Positions 37,143-46,791 of a stretch of DNA of 64,000 nt are shown here, in pieces. The stretch's first letter is position 1. The number at the start of each line of letters is the position of its first letter. The notes beneath the pieces were generated by a model. It ran no database searches, was not told the DNA's origin, and worked only from the letters and a program-made list of their open reading frames with translations. Source of the stretch: Providencia rettgeri (lineage in GTDB: Bacteria > Pseudomonadota > Gammaproteobacteria > Enterobacterales > Enterobacteriaceae); assembly GCF_041075285.1 (NCBI RefSeq), contig NZ_CP163512.1:558001-622000 (forward strand), given 5' to 3'. A program made the translations under genes and the position numbers.

Positions 37143-37763
37143 ATGCAAATAATCAATCCTCATGATTTTGTTTGGGTCGGTAATAATGAAGATGTCGAGG
37201 TAGGATCGCTTCCACAATGGGTGGAGGCCCAGTGGAATTGTAAGTTACCATTGACGGTATACCGAGATAAAGCAGAAGACGCAAACATTACAGTCGCAAT
37301 ACGGGGTATCAAGCCCCATCAACGTGTTACGACACAAATTAAAAAATCAGCGATCACCCATATCATGAACGTAGAATCATTGGTTGCTGATTCCGTTGAA
37401 TTGCAACGGTCGATGTTTATTGCATTGCCGCCTGTGCAGGTCTTATGGTTAATCTCACAAACAAAATGGCCGTGGAAATGGGGAGTAACAGGCAGTTGTG
37501 CTTATACATTGGCGACTGATATTCAAAGTATGTTATCTGATTGCGATCTTGATGTGGTACTACGCTGTCCAACGCGCCACCAAAAAGAAGATTTTGCTGA
37601 ATTTGCGATTAAAGCCAATACGCCTTATTGCCCTATCGATATTCATGTGGAAACCCCCAAAGGTGGCTTTTCTTTAGCGGAATGGTTTAAAAATGAGCAA
37701 GTGACATTGCATACCCCGCAAGGGGATGTGATGACGGCAGATCCTTGGGATGAAAGCCTATAA
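37143..37763 (+). CDS. mdcG: MdcG-like phosphoribosyl-dephospho-CoA transferase, orphan
   Basis: A 206-residue protein resembling MdcG, the enzyme that attaches the phosphoribosyl-dephospho-CoA prosthetic group to the acyl carrier subunit of malonate decarboxylase. The nucleotidyltransferase-type motif is visible as WGVTGSCAYTLATDI followed by SDCDLDVVLRCP near residues 118-145. The N-terminal start HDFVWV and the closing MTADPWDESL fit the family. None of the mdcABCDEF genes are present nearby, so its target protein must be elsewhere or it is a leftover. Weak upstream ribosome site AAGGTAA. Confidence 0.65.
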   Translation: MQIINPHDFVWVGNNEDVEVGSLPQWVEAQWNCKLPLTVYRDKAEDANITVAIRGIKPHQRVTTQIKKSAITHIMNVESLVADSVELQRSMFIALPPVQVLWLISQTKWPWKWGVTGSCAYTLATDIQSMLSDCDLDVVLRCPTRHQKEDFAEFAIKANTPYCPIDIHVETPKGGFSLAEWFKNEQVTLHTPQGDVMTADPWDESL

Positions 37764-37910
37764 ATTGTATTTGTCGTAAAAATGCACGTAATACGTTTGT
37801 TTGTTAAGCAAATCGTTTAATTATTAATTTTGATGTTCGTGCAGGTGATTTTTTACCGAACGATAATCGGCTAAAAATGGCGCAGCGGAGCAATTCCCTG
37901 CGCTATTTTG

Positions 37911-38540
37911 TTAGTGATCAATATGCGGTTCTTGAATACCGGCTTGTCGCCATTCTTGCATGGCTGGCAAACTTAGCATACGGGCAACCCATTGCTGTGC
38001 CGCTGTATTAACCGGCAACTGGTAACTGTGAATGCGAAACGCAACAGGTGCATAAAACGCATCCACTGCTGTAAATTCACCTCCTGCAAGCCACGGCCCC
38101 CCAAATTTTTTTAGTCCTTCTTGCCATAATTGTGAAATGCGATCGAGGTCTGCTTGTAACTCACGGGATATCTCTTTTAATGGCACATTACGAGAAATAT
38201 CCATTGGGCATTGTTGGCGCAGTGTGGTGAAGCCTGAATGCATTTCGGCGCTGGCACTGCGCGCCCATGCTCTTGCAACACGGTCGGTTGGCCATGCTTG
38301 CGGGTGATCTTCTGCGATATATTCACAAATCGCTAAGGAGTCCCAAACCGTCAGATTTCCATCGACTAAGCAAGGGACTAAACCACTTGGCGAAAAACGA
38401 CGAAATTTGTCATGGCTACTTTTGCCACTTTCAAAAAAACAGATATTTTCGTTAAAAGGAATTTGCAACGCTTTTAACAAAACCCAAGGGCGCAATGACC
38501 AAGAAGAGTAATTTTTGTTCGCTATCCAAAGAGTATACAT
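37911..38540 (-). CDS. Glutathione S-transferase family protein
   Basis: A 209-residue protein with an N-terminal thioredoxin-fold GST domain (YTLWIANKNYSSWSLRPWVLLKA, with the SSWSLR segment at the glutathione site; SPSGLVPCLVDGNLTVWDSLAICEYIAE near 50-80) and an all-helical C-terminal domain. The N-terminal pattern fits the group annotated as YfcF/maleylacetoacetate-isomerase-like. The ATG at 38540 is chosen over the TTG two codons upstream because AGG lies seven bases before it. Single gene; substrate unknown. Confidence 0.82.
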   Translation of the reverse strand: MYTLWIANKNYSSWSLRPWVLLKALQIPFNENICFFESGKSSHDKFRRFSPSGLVPCLVDGNLTVWDSLAICEYIAEDHPQAWPTDRVARAWARSASAEMHSGFTTLRQQCPMDISRNVPLKEISRELQADLDRISQLWQEGLKKFGGPWLAGGEFTAVDAFYAPVAFRIHSYQLPVNTAAQQWVARMLSLPAMQEWRQAGIQEPHIDH

Positions 38541-38896
38541 AGGCAAACCTGCAAATAAAGAAGGGAGGATACCAATGTAAAAGGAATAGAATGGTTCTAC
38601 AAATATTTTTTATCCTTAAAAAGAATATAACGGATAAGCATAAGATAGAAATAATGGCATTATTAAAAATAAGATATCACGGTGATTTACAAAACTGGAA
38701 AAAACTTTATTTAAATTTTATGATCCCATATAGACAAAATGAAATAACAAACTATTTTTTATAATGGTGATCGTATTTGAATATCTTCAACAAAATATTT
38801 GTTTAACTTTGGGATAGGAATAAAATTAATTTCACCTTATGATTATTATGGCTTAGTTAATTAAATATCACCTTCATCTTTAACTGGTTTTTTATC
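38541..38896. other. Intergenic region between GST and yceJ genes
   Basis: About 356 bp of AT-rich DNA with no supported gene. It separates two divergent genes and should contain both promoters; no regulator motif could be assigned. Confidence 0.5.
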
Positions 38897-39454
38897 ATGC
38901 AATGGAAAAATAATACAACCCGTTATGGGCACTTAACTCTGCTCATTCACTGGTTAGTCGCGATTGTCGTATATGGAATGTTCGCCTTAGGTTTATGGAT
39001 GGTGACACTGGGCTATTATGATAGTTGGTACCATCAAGCACCGGAGATCCATAAAAGTATAGGAATACTATTATTTATTGTTATGGCATTTCGTGTAATT
39101 TGGCGTTTTATTTCACCGCCACCAAAGCCATTACCAACCTATAGCAAATTAACTAAAGTCAGCTCTATAACTGTTCAAATTCTGATATATATTATTTTAT
39201 TCAGTATATTGATTAGCGGTTATTTAATTTCAACCGCTGATGGTCAGCCAATCAGTGTATTTGGTTGGTTTGATGTCCCAGCTTTATTTACAGGTGCTGC
39301 AACACAAGCGGATACCGCGGGTGAAATTCACTTGTACCTCGCTTGGGCAGTCGTTCTATTGTCAGTTCTACATGCGGCTGCCGCATTGAAACATCACTTT
39401 TTTGATCGTGATATTACATTAAAAAGAATGTTGGGTTTTAACCCCGATAAGTAA
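38897..39454 (+). CDS. yceJ: Cytochrome b561, YceJ-type
   Basis: Dihaem b-type cytochrome of 185 residues with four membrane helices. Conserved histidines are visible in [11 protein letters not shown] (residues 12-22), in the periplasmic-side APEIHKSIG near 50, and in the last helix [22 protein letters not shown] near 155-175. It is followed 13 bp later by a YceI-family gene, the same pair as yceJ-yceI in E. coli. Electron transfer between quinone and a periplasmic partner is the usual proposal. Confidence 0.88.
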   Translation: MQWKNNTTRYGHLTLLIHWLVAIVVYGMFALGLWMVTLGYYDSWYHQAPEIHKSIGILLFIVMAFRVIWRFISPPPKPLPTYSKLTKVSSITVQILIYIILFSILISGYLISTADGQPISVFGWFDVPALFTGAATQADTAGEIHLYLAWAVVLLSVLHAAAALKHHFFDRDITLKRMLGFNPDK

Positions 39455-39467
39455 CGTGGAGATAATT

Positions 39468-40046
39468 ATGTTGAAGAAAACGGTTCTTGGTCTGGCTTCT
39501 GGCGCACTATTTTTAACAGCAGGTTCTGCGCTTGCGCAAACGTACCAATTTGATAAGCAAGGCCAACACGCTTTCATCGAATTTCGTATTCAGCATTTAG
39601 GTTATAGCTGGGTATACGGTAGCTTTAAAGATTTTGATGGTACCTTTACTTATGATGCAAAAGACCCATCAAAAGACAAAGTTGAAGTTACTATCAAAAC
39701 GGGTAGCGTAGACACTAACCATGCAGAGCGTGATAAACACTTGCGTAGTGCAGACTTTTTAAATGCGTCTAAATTCCCAGAAGCGAAATTCGTTTCAACG
39801 GAAGTGAAAAAAGAGGGCGAAACTTATAAAATTACGGGTGATTTCACCTTAAATGGTGTCACAAAACCTATCACATTAGATGCAAAATTAATGGGTGAGG
39901 GTAAAGATCCATGGGGTGGATACCGTGCAGGTTTTGAAGCACAAGGTAATATCAAACTGAAAGATTTTAATATTAAGTCTGATTTAGGCCCTAAATCTCA
40001 AGAAGCTCAACTGTTGATTTCAGTTGAAGGTGTTCAAACAAAATAA
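39468..40046 (+). CDS. yceI: YceI-family periplasmic lipid-binding protein
   Basis: A 192-residue exported protein with signal peptide [23 protein letters not shown] and cleavage before QTYQ. The mature part is a YceI-type lipocalin-like barrel that binds isoprenoid chains, with the conserved FEIDxxHSxIxFxIxHLG-like start (residues near 40: [18 protein letters not shown]) and the [14 protein letters not shown] motif near 131. The start is set by GTGGAGA before 39468. It forms an operon with yceJ. A terminator follows at 40056-40083. Confidence 0.9.
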   Translation: MLKKTVLGLASGALFLTAGSALAQTYQFDKQGQHAFIEFRIQHLGYSWVYGSFKDFDGTFTYDAKDPSKDKVEVTIKTGSVDTNHAERDKHLRSADFLNASKFPEAKFVSTEVKKEGETYKITGDFTLNGVTKPITLDAKLMGEGKDPWGGYRAGFEAQGNIKLKDFNIKSDLGPKSQEAQLLISVEGVQTK

Positions 40047-40055
40047 TTTGATTTT

Positions 40056-40083
40056 CCCCCTCTGGTAAATACACCTGAGGGGG
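40056..40083 (+). terminator. Terminator after yceI
   Basis: CCCCCTC (40056-40062) and GAGGGGG (40077-40083) form a GC-rich stem extended by an inner GGT/ACC pairing, followed by ATTTTGTG. Confidence 0.7.
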
Positions 40084-40328
40084 ATTTTGTGTGTCAATCC
40101 TTTCGTTTTTCTCTTGTAATTTCCCTTATTCCTATAGCTAGCCTTCATTGATACAGGCTAAAATAGCCACTATCACTTTTTTCAGGTTAATTCAGGACGT
40201 TATCTTAATGCACACTATAATTACCTAAATGACATAGTGTCATCAGGGGGTTAAGCATTTGGTAAGAAAACCTAATACCATGAAAACGCGAGTAGTTATT
40301 GGTTTGATTAAGAAAAGGCAGGGCGACT

Positions 40329-41102
40329 TTGAATACAAATAGTTCACGTAAAACCGCATTGATTGTTAGCATTATATTTATTGCATTTGCCGTCGGTTTT
40401 TACTGGTTAAGCAAAGATAATAATGTGTTATCTACGGATAACAATACCGCTATCCACTCAGAAGCGTTGGCGCAAGCTGAAAAAGAGCTGCCAATTATTG
40501 CGACAGTGAAAAAAATCAGCCCTGAAACCTACCAAAGTTTTGAGCATCTGATCACACAGTATTATCCTGAAAATGAAGATATTCGTCGCCAATTATTTGA
40601 CCAAATCGTCGGCAGTGTAATGAAACTCGTTGTTGAGCGGATGGAATATGTGTCTGATGATGCAGTGATAAATTTTACCGCCAAAGTAAATGATTACCTT
40701 AAAGTTTTATTGGAAGAAGATCCAACAGGAAAGACCTGTTTTTATTCGCTGTTTCCTCATTTAAGAGAAACGGCAGAGATCATTCCACCGAAGAAAAGCC
40801 AAGCGGTTTTATTAAAACAAATCCAAGCAACCAATGAATTATTAATTTCCAGTGAGGCGGGTAAAACTCAAGCTTTAATGCCACCAACCGAATACGCGGA
40901 AATATTGGGTCAATTAGCATCTGGACTAAGCACTAAATATGGCGCCGACGCGGCTATTCTTGGGAATTTAAAAGCAGGTCAAAAATCCCCTGCATTAGCT
41001 TGCCAGGTTTCTATTAGTTTTTACGATGAAATCCTTGCGATCCCTGATAATGGCAAAAAAGCGGCATTATTACGTTCTTTATTTTCATCGGTGAATAATT
41101 AG
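40329..41102 (+). CDS. Unrecognised membrane-anchored exported protein
   Basis: A 257-residue protein that I do not recognise. A single hydrophobic segment at residues 10-26 is likely an uncleaved anchor or signal peptide; the rest is soluble and mainly helical (for example EDIRRQLFDQIVGSVMKLVVERMEYVSDD near 90-118). Two cysteines, in GKTCFYSLF and ALACQVS, could form a disulfide in the periplasm. It starts at TTG 40329 with GGCAGGG upstream; no other start keeps the anchor. It stands alone between terminators. Confidence 0.6.
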   Translation: MNTNSSRKTALIVSIIFIAFAVGFYWLSKDNNVLSTDNNTAIHSEALAQAEKELPIIATVKKISPETYQSFEHLITQYYPENEDIRRQLFDQIVGSVMKLVVERMEYVSDDAVINFTAKVNDYLKVLLEEDPTGKTCFYSLFPHLRETAEIIPPKKSQAVLLKQIQATNELLISSEAGKTQALMPPTEYAEILGQLASGLSTKYGADAAILGNLKAGQKSPALACQVSISFYDEILAIPDNGKKAALLRSLFSSVNN

Positions 41103-41115
41103 TTTTTGGCTAAAC

Positions 41116-41142
41116 AATAGCATCTCGTCATGAGATGCTATT
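41116..41142 (+). terminator. Hairpin after the exported protein gene
   Basis: AATAGCATCTC and GAGATGCTATT form a perfect 11 bp stem around GTCAT. No T-run follows directly. Confidence 0.5.
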
Positions 41143-41282
41143 ACGTATGATCAATTATTACATTTCTTTTGTTCACATCTTCTGCCATTTTTTATACTTT
41201 ATCTACGCACATCTTAGCATTTGCATTTATGTAGTATGCTTATTATATCAATATGTTAGTTTTAACCTTTTTTGGAGGTGGC

Positions 41283-42362
41283 ATGAAGTTTGTTCAAAAA
41301 AGTATCGTGGCGCTCATCACCTTAACAACACTTTCTTTACCAGCAGTAGTTAGCCAAGCTTGCACCCGTGTTGTCTATTTAGGGGAAAATGAGCAAATCA
41401 TGACTGGGCGAACCATGGACTGGAAATATGATATTGGCACCAACCTTTGGATTTTCCCCCGTGGGATGTCTCGTGATGGTGTCGCAGGGCCAAATTCTGT
41501 GAAATGGACATCAAAATACGGCAGCGTAATTGCATCTGGGTACGATATTTCAACCACCGATGGTGTTAACGAAAAAGGATTGGTGGCCAACTTATTATGG
41601 TTAGCGGAGTCTAAATATCCACAACTTAATGATAAACAAGCGGCACTATCGATTTCATTATGGGCGCAATATGTTTTAGATAATTATGCGACAGTTGCTG
41701 AAGCGGTTGCCGATTTGGAAAAAAATCCATTGCTAGTGGTCACGGATAATGTCCCCGGTCAAAACCGTTTAGCCACATTGCATTTATCCATTTCAGATGC
41801 CAGCGGTGATAGTGCGATTATTGAATATATTGATGGTAAGCAAGTTATTCATCACAGTCGCCAATATCAAGTAATGACTAACTCACCAATCTATGAAAAA
41901 CAACTGGCGATGCAAGAATATTGGCAAGGTATTGGTGGTACTGTGATGCTACCGGGTACTAACCGTTCTGCGGATAGGTTTGCTCGTGCGCAATTTTACG
42001 TTAATGCAATTCCGCAAAATACCACGGCAAATAAAGCGGTTGCGAGTGTATTTAGCGTGATCCGTAACGTCTCTGTACCTTACGGTTTAAGTTCTGAATC
42101 TTCCCCTGAAATTTCGTCAACCCGTTGGCGTACATTGGTGGATCACAAACGCCAATTATATTTTTTTGAATCTGCGCTGACGCCAAATATCTTCTGGACC
42201 GATTTAGCCAAAATCGATTTCTCAGCTGAGACAGGAAAAGTGAAAAAGTTGGAGCTAGGTGAAGAACAAAGTCATATCTATTCAGGGGACGCTACCAATA
42301 ATTATGTGGTGACAAAACCGTTTGAATTTTTAGGGCTTAGTGCAAAACAATTAGGCTATTAG
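41283..42362 (+). CDS. Penicillin V acylase / choloylglycine hydrolase family Ntn-hydrolase
   Basis: A 359-residue exported amidase-like enzyme. The signal peptide ends at A26 (VVSQA) and the next residue, C27, becomes the N-terminal nucleophile, in the motif CTRVVY. Other conserved parts are the TGRTMDWKYD segment near residue 48, DGVNEKGLVANLLWL near 99-113, and ASGDSAIIEYIDGK near 176 with the asparagine of QVMTNSPIYEKQ near 205. The start at 41283 is set by GGAGG; the upstream in-frame start is not used. Substrates may be penicillin V, bile-salt conjugates or acyl-homoserine lactones; the sequence does not decide which. Confidence 0.85.
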   Translation: MKFVQKSIVALITLTTLSLPAVVSQACTRVVYLGENEQIMTGRTMDWKYDIGTNLWIFPRGMSRDGVAGPNSVKWTSKYGSVIASGYDISTTDGVNEKGLVANLLWLAESKYPQLNDKQAALSISLWAQYVLDNYATVAEAVADLEKNPLLVVTDNVPGQNRLATLHLSISDASGDSAIIEYIDGKQVIHHSRQYQVMTNSPIYEKQLAMQEYWQGIGGTVMLPGTNRSADRFARAQFYVNAIPQNTTANKAVASVFSVIRNVSVPYGLSSESSPEISSTRWRTLVDHKRQLYFFESALTPNIFWTDLAKIDFSAETGKVKKLELGEEQSHIYSGDATNNYVVTKPFEFLGLSAKQLGY

Positions 42363-42374
42363 TCATCAATCTTG

Positions 42375-42411
42375 GTATATCAACCTTCAGTCATTACGTA
42401 GGTTGATATAC
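42375..42411 (+). terminator. Inverted repeat after the acylase gene
   Basis: GTATATCAACCT (42375-42386) and AGGTTGATATAC (42400-42411) form a perfect 12 bp stem with a 13-base loop. The absence of a T-run makes the terminator role uncertain. Confidence 0.5.
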
Positions 42412-42467
42412 ATCAAGAGCTCAGTAATTTATTGATGAATACTTTGCAGATAATAAATTAACAGTAT

Positions 42468-42490
42468 AAGATGTATTTTAAATGCAACTT
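42468..42490 (+). promoter_or_regulatory. NsrR operator upstream of tehB
   Basis: AAGATGTATTTTAAATGCAACTT is a near-perfect match to the NsrR consensus (AAGATGCATTTNAAATGCATCTT). The last 18 bases are identical to the box before hcp. It contains the in-frame ATG at 42482, so the true tehB start must be the later ATG at 42503. NsrR control of tehAB is known in E. coli. Confidence 0.85.
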
Positions 42491-42502
42491 ATTGGTGATG
42501 AT

Positions 42503-43369
42503 ATGAACGAGCTAGTGTGTTACAAAACCATGCCGGTCTGGGATAAGGCATCTCTTCCCTTAATGTTCCAAGAACGTCATAACACAAAAGAAGAGACTTA
42601 TGCACAATTGAAAGTGCTACAAGGCACTTTAGATTTTATCATTTTTAATGATGATGGCAGCGAGCAATGTTTTACGTTTGATATTGAAAACCAACCGCCG
42701 ATAATCGAGCCGCAAGTTTGGCACCGAATTTCTGCGTGTAGTGATGATATGCAATGCCAGCTTTCGTTTATGTGCAAACCTGAACTGCAATTTTATAAAC
42801 AACACGGTTTGACCACCCCTCACTCTGAAATACGTTATCTGTGTGAAAACCACCTTTGTACACCGTGTAAGACGCTGGATTTGGGGTCAGGACGCGGGCG
42901 TAATAGTTTCTACCTTGCATTACAAGGCTATGATGTCACTGCTGTAGATATTAACCCTCAGCATATTCAGGCGATTGATTTTGTAAAACAACAAGCGGGT
43001 ATCGACAATATCACCACTGCGGTCTATGACATTAATAGCCATCAAATCCAAGGTGATTACGATTTAATTATTTCTACCGTTGTTCTGATGTTTTTACAGC
43101 GGGAAAAAATTACCGATGTGGTCAAAAATATGCAGGAGCACACGCTTTCTGGTGGAATAAATGTGATTGTTTGTGCGGTTGAAACACCGGATGCGCCATT
43201 GGATTTCGTGCCATTTAACTGTTTCTTAAAACCAGGTGAACTAGAAGGCTATTACCAAGATTGGGAAATATTAAAATACAACGAAAACCCAGGTCATTTA
43301 CATCGTACAGATGCACAAGGTAATCGTATTAAATTAAATTTTGCCACCTTGATTGCTAAAAAGAAATAA
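42503..43369 (+). CDS. tehB: SAM-dependent methyltransferase TehB with N-terminal DUF1971 cupin
   Basis: A 288-residue protein: an N-terminal DUF1971 cupin-like domain (residues 1 to about 90, starting MNELVCYKTMPVWDK) and a C-terminal methyltransferase domain with SAM motif LDLGSGRGRNSFYLALQGYDVTAVD near residue 127. This two-domain form matches Haemophilus TehB rather than the shorter E. coli protein. It is linked to resistance to tellurite and oxidants. The start at 42503 fits the family and avoids the operator, although the ribosome site is weak (GGTGAT). tehA is not adjacent. Confidence 0.9.
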   Translation: MNELVCYKTMPVWDKASLPLMFQERHNTKEETYAQLKVLQGTLDFIIFNDDGSEQCFTFDIENQPPIIEPQVWHRISACSDDMQCQLSFMCKPELQFYKQHGLTTPHSEIRYLCENHLCTPCKTLDLGSGRGRNSFYLALQGYDVTAVDINPQHIQAIDFVKQQAGIDNITTAVYDINSHQIQGDYDLIISTVVLMFLQREKITDVVKNMQEHTLSGGINVIVCAVETPDAPLDFVPFNCFLKPGELEGYYQDWEILKYNENPGHLHRTDAQGNRIKLNFATLIAKKK

Positions 43370-43384
43370 GCAATGATTGGCAGA

Positions 43385-43411
43385 AAAAGGGGCGTTCATT
43401 AGCCCCTTTTT
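43385..43411. terminator. Bidirectional terminator between tehB and clcA
   Basis: AAAAGGGGC and GCCCCTTTT form a 9 bp stem around GTTCATTA, with T-run on the plus side and A-run on the other, so it can serve both convergent genes. Confidence 0.85.
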
Positions 43412-43421
43412 AAATGAAACA

Positions 43422-44807
43422 TTAAGCTTCAGCGGTTTTTTGTTTATCGCTGCGAGCTAAGGTTCTTTCTAATAAAACGGCATATAACGGCCGACCGCCT
43501 AAGAATTGCGCCATCATAGTGGCACCGATGCAAGTAATAATCATTGGTAGGATTAACTGGTAATTATTAGTCATTTCCAATACTAAGACAATCCCTGTTA
43601 GTGGCGCTCTCACCGTAGCTGCAAATAAAGCGCCCATACCTGCGATGGCAAAAGTGCCCACTTCGATTTGATATTCCGGGAAGATGGCTAATGCACTGTA
43701 ACCAAAAATTCCACCAAATAGGGTACCTAACGCTAGTAAGGGGGAAAAAATACCACCAGGTGCCCCTGAACTAAAACTAATGGTTGAAGTGAGAAAACGG
43801 AGTGCAAAAAATAGTAATAGTAAGGTAATAGTAAAGCTGCCGGCGACCATCTGGTGGATCACGGCATAACCACCACCAACAATTTCAGGCATGTAAACAC
43901 CAATTGCCCCACAAAGACCTCCAATTAAGCCGCCCATTAAGACGAAACGCGAAAGTTTGTTCTGGTAAAAACGTTGAAACTGGCTTTGTAGGAACAGCAA
44001 AAAGTGGTTAAAACAGATCCCGATAACGCCAAACAGCATCCCTAAAATAAGGTATAACCACAGGGTATTCATCGGAGCAGACGAAAATTGCCCAATATTT
44101 AATACCGCGGCTTCACCGTTGATTAAACGGTAGACAATTGTCGCAGTAACTACACCAATAAAAACGGCTTTAATGGAGATTAAGCTATATTTAAATTGCG
44201 GGCGCATCTCTTCGATAATAAATAAAATACCCGCAAGTGGTGCATTAAATGCGGTTGCTAAGCCTGCAGCGGCCCCTGAGGCAAGTAAAGTATGGCGAGA
44301 TTCATTGTCTTTTAATCGAAAAAGGTCATAGAACATTTGGCTAATATTTGCCCCCAATTGTACCGTTGGCCCCTCTCGACCTAAAACCATTCCTGAACCC
44401 AATGTACCCAGGCCACCAATAAATTTTACGGGGATCACTCGCCACCAGCGAACCGGGCGTAAATCTTGTAATGCGCCTTCAATTTCGGGGATCCCAGATC
44501 CCCCTGATTCAGGGGAAAAGCGTTTTACAAGGTAATAACCTATCATCGCTAAAACAGCGGATACAAAAAACATGGCGATAACAACGAGCCATTTATGACT
44601 GACAACGTCACCGACAGATTGAATACGTGAATTGCTAACCCACGTCGTGCCCATTTCAAATAAAGAGCCAATTAACCCAACAAATGCGCCAATAATAGCG
44701 GATAGCAATAGGATCTTTAATGGCGTTTTATCTGAGCTTTTTATTCGTGTAAATAACCCTGCTTTTGAGGGGGATATCGATTTTGGGGATGAGTTAGCCT
44801 GTATCAT
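43422..44807 (-). CDS. clcA: H+/Cl- exchange transporter ClcA
   Basis: CLC-family antiporter of 461 residues that helps the cell survive extreme acid by exchanging chloride for protons. The signatures are all present: [11 protein letters not shown] near residue 105, the gating glutamate in [11 protein letters not shown] near 146, the proton glutamate in [15 protein letters not shown] near 200, and the tyrosine near the C-terminus in [14 protein letters not shown]. Ten or more hydrophobic segments occur. It is a single gene convergent with tehB. Confidence 0.95.
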   Translation of the reverse strand: MIQANSSPKSISPSKAGLFTRIKSSDKTPLKILLLSAIIGAFVGLIGSLFEMGTTWVSNSRIQSVGDVVSHKWLVVIAMFFVSAVLAMIGYYLVKRFSPESGGSGIPEIEGALQDLRPVRWWRVIPVKFIGGLGTLGSGMVLGREGPTVQLGANISQMFYDLFRLKDNESRHTLLASGAAAGLATAFNAPLAGILFIIEEMRPQFKYSLISIKAVFIGVVTATIVYRLINGEAAVLNIGQFSSAPMNTLWLYLILGMLFGVIGICFNHFLLFLQSQFQRFYQNKLSRFVLMGGLIGGLCGAIGVYMPEIVGGGYAVIHQMVAGSFTITLLLLFFALRFLTSTISFSSGAPGGIFSPLLALGTLFGGIFGYSALAIFPEYQIEVGTFAIAGMGALFAATVRAPLTGIVLVLEMTNNYQLILPMIITCIGATMMAQFLGGRPLYAVLLERTLARSDKQKTAEA

Positions 44808-45004
44808 CTTTATTGGACTCTCTAATTACGACCGAATAACAACTACTTATATTCAGTATACCAAGGCTTATCTCAAAACCAGCATAGGAAATGATTTTTT
44901 TCTTGGCTAAGGCTATGGCGGAACAAAAATAGCGTAAGAAAATGCAGACTCCATCTGCTTAGCATACTTAAATTAGCGTGAATAGTTCTCATTAACATCG
45001 GGTT

Positions 45005-45018
45005 TTAATCTAGATCAA
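45005..45018 (+). promoter_or_regulatory. FNR-like site upstream of hcp
   Basis: TTAAT-CTAG-ATCAA matches the FNR consensus at 9 of 10 bases. It lies about 70 bp upstream of the NsrR box, consistent with the class I FNR arrangement described for hcp in E. coli. Confidence 0.6.
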
Positions 45019-45076
45019 TAAACTGTGAAATAACTTCAGCGGCCTCTTTTTTATTCTAATAAAGGGCGTAATCTTA

Positions 45077-45099
45077 ATGTTGTATTTTAAATGCAACTT
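45077..45099 (+). promoter_or_regulatory. NsrR operator upstream of hcp
   Basis: ATGTTGTATTTTAAATGCAACTT is a strong NsrR-type palindrome ending 14 bp before the hcp start. It shares 18 consecutive bases with the tehB operator. Repression there would block transcription start and be lifted by nitric oxide. Confidence 0.85.
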
Positions 45100-45113
45100 A
45101 AGAGGCGAACAAC

Positions 45114-46766
45114 ATGTACTGTGTGCAATGTGAACAAACAATTAGAACTCCAGCTGGAAATGGCTGTGCATACGCGCAGGGTATGTGCGGTAAAACAGCT
45201 GAAACATCTGACCTGCAAGATTTATTAGTTGCTGTATTGCAAAGCTTATCTGCGAGTGCGGTTACGGCTCGCTCTTTAGGCATTATTGACCATGACATTG
45301 ATAGCTTTGCACCCCGCGCATTTTTTTCCACATTAACTAACGTGAATTTCGATTCAGAGCGAATTATTGGTTATGCACGAGAAGCGATTTATTTGCGCGA
45401 TAAACTAATCAAACATTGTCAATCGGTGAATAGTGCTGTGGAATTTAATCATCCACTGATTAATTTGCAATTAGAGGGCAGTGATATTCCGACACTGCAA
45501 GCACAAGCCGCAAAATTTGCCCTAGATATTGATAAAGTACAAGTGGGTGATGATATTCATGGTCTGCGCATGCTCTGCTTATATGGTTTAAAAGGGGCAG
45601 CGGCTTATATGGAACACGCCCATGTTTTAGGCCAATACGACAATGAAATTTATAGCCAGTATCATAAAATTATGGCTTGGCTTGGCACATTACCAGCAGA
45701 TATGAATGAACTGCTTGATAATGCCATGGCAATTGGCTTGATGAATTTCAAAATCATGGAAATCTTAGATGCAGGGGAAACCGGCGAATTTGGCCATCCA
45801 ACACCAACGGAAGTTAACGTTCGCCCAGTTGCGGGGAAATGCATTTTAATCTCGGGTCATGACCTGAAAGACTTAAAAATGCTGTTAGAGCAAACGGAAG
45901 GAACCGGTATCAACATCTATACTCACGGTGAAATGTTACCTGCCCATGGTTACCCTGAACTGAAAAAATACGCGCATCTAGTGGGGAATTACGGTAGTGG
46001 TTGGCAAAATCAGCAAGTGGAATTTGCTAAGTTCCCAGGTCCGGTATTGATGACCTCAAACTGTATTATTGATCCAGATGTCGGCGATTATAAAGATCGA
46101 ATTTGGACTCGCAGTATTGTAGGTTGGCCGGGCGCAAAACACCTAGAAGGTGATGATTTTGCTGAAATGATCGCACAAGCACAATCATTAGCGGGTTTCC
46201 CATACACTGAAATTGAACACAAAATTACTGTTGGTTTTGGTCGTCAAACCTTATTAAGTGCCGCGGATGCGGTGATTGATTTAGTGTCACAGAAAAAATT
46301 ACGTCATGTGTTCCTTGTTGGTGGATGTGACGGTAGCCGTGATGAAAGAAGTTATTACACTGATTTTGCTCGGGCAGTCCCCGAAGACTGCCTGATTTTA
46401 ACACTGGCTTGTGGTAAATACCGTTTTAATAAATTGGATTTTGGCACACTTGAAGGCTTACCACGCTTACTTGATGTGGGTCAGTGCAACGATGCCTACT
46501 CAGCGATTATGCTTGCTGTCAATTTATCTGAAAAACTGGGCTGTGGTATCAATGAGTTACCATTAAGTTTAATTTTGTCTTGGTTTGAGCAAAAAGCTAT
46601 CGTGATTTTATTAACTCTGCTGGCTCTTGGCGTAAAAAATATCTACACAGGGCCAAGTGCACCAGGTTTCTTAACTGAAAACTTACTCAATGTATTAAAT
46701 GAGAAGTTTGGAATGCGCAGCATTACGACAGTTGAGCAAGATTTGGCTGAGATCTTACCAGCCTAA
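45114..46766 (+). CDS. hcp: Hybrid cluster protein / hydroxylamine reductase Hcp
   Basis: A 550-residue cytoplasmic enzyme that reduces nitric oxide (and hydroxylamine) at a hybrid Fe-S-O cluster. The N-terminal cysteines C3, C6, C18 and C25 have the C-x2-C-x11-C-x6-C spacing of enterobacterial proteins with a 2Fe-2S centre. Hybrid cluster ligands are visible in ISGHDLKD near 247, MTSNCIIDP near 317, [15 protein letters not shown] near 406, LACGKYRFN near 435 and [11 protein letters not shown] near 460. AAGAGG precedes the ATG. It is paired with hcr. Confidence 0.96.
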   Translation: MYCVQCEQTIRTPAGNGCAYAQGMCGKTAETSDLQDLLVAVLQSLSASAVTARSLGIIDHDIDSFAPRAFFSTLTNVNFDSERIIGYAREAIYLRDKLIKHCQSVNSAVEFNHPLINLQLEGSDIPTLQAQAAKFALDIDKVQVGDDIHGLRMLCLYGLKGAAAYMEHAHVLGQYDNEIYSQYHKIMAWLGTLPADMNELLDNAMAIGLMNFKIMEILDAGETGEFGHPTPTEVNVRPVAGKCILISGHDLKDLKMLLEQTEGTGINIYTHGEMLPAHGYPELKKYAHLVGNYGSGWQNQQVEFAKFPGPVLMTSNCIIDPDVGDYKDRIWTRSIVGWPGAKHLEGDDFAEMIAQAQSLAGFPYTEIEHKITVGFGRQTLLSAADAVIDLVSQKKLRHVFLVGGCDGSRDERSYYTDFARAVPEDCLILTLACGKYRFNKLDFGTLEGLPRLLDVGQCNDAYSAIMLAVNLSEKLGCGINELPLSLILSWFEQKAIVILLTLLALGVKNIYTGPSAPGFLTENLLNVLNEKFGMRSITTVEQDLAEILPA

Positions 46767-46791
46767 TTAGCCAGATAATATAACAAGCCTT

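Noticed and set aside
42482..42502. Upstream ATG as tehB start
   Set aside because: It lies inside the NsrR operator, and the family begins at the later MNELVCYK.
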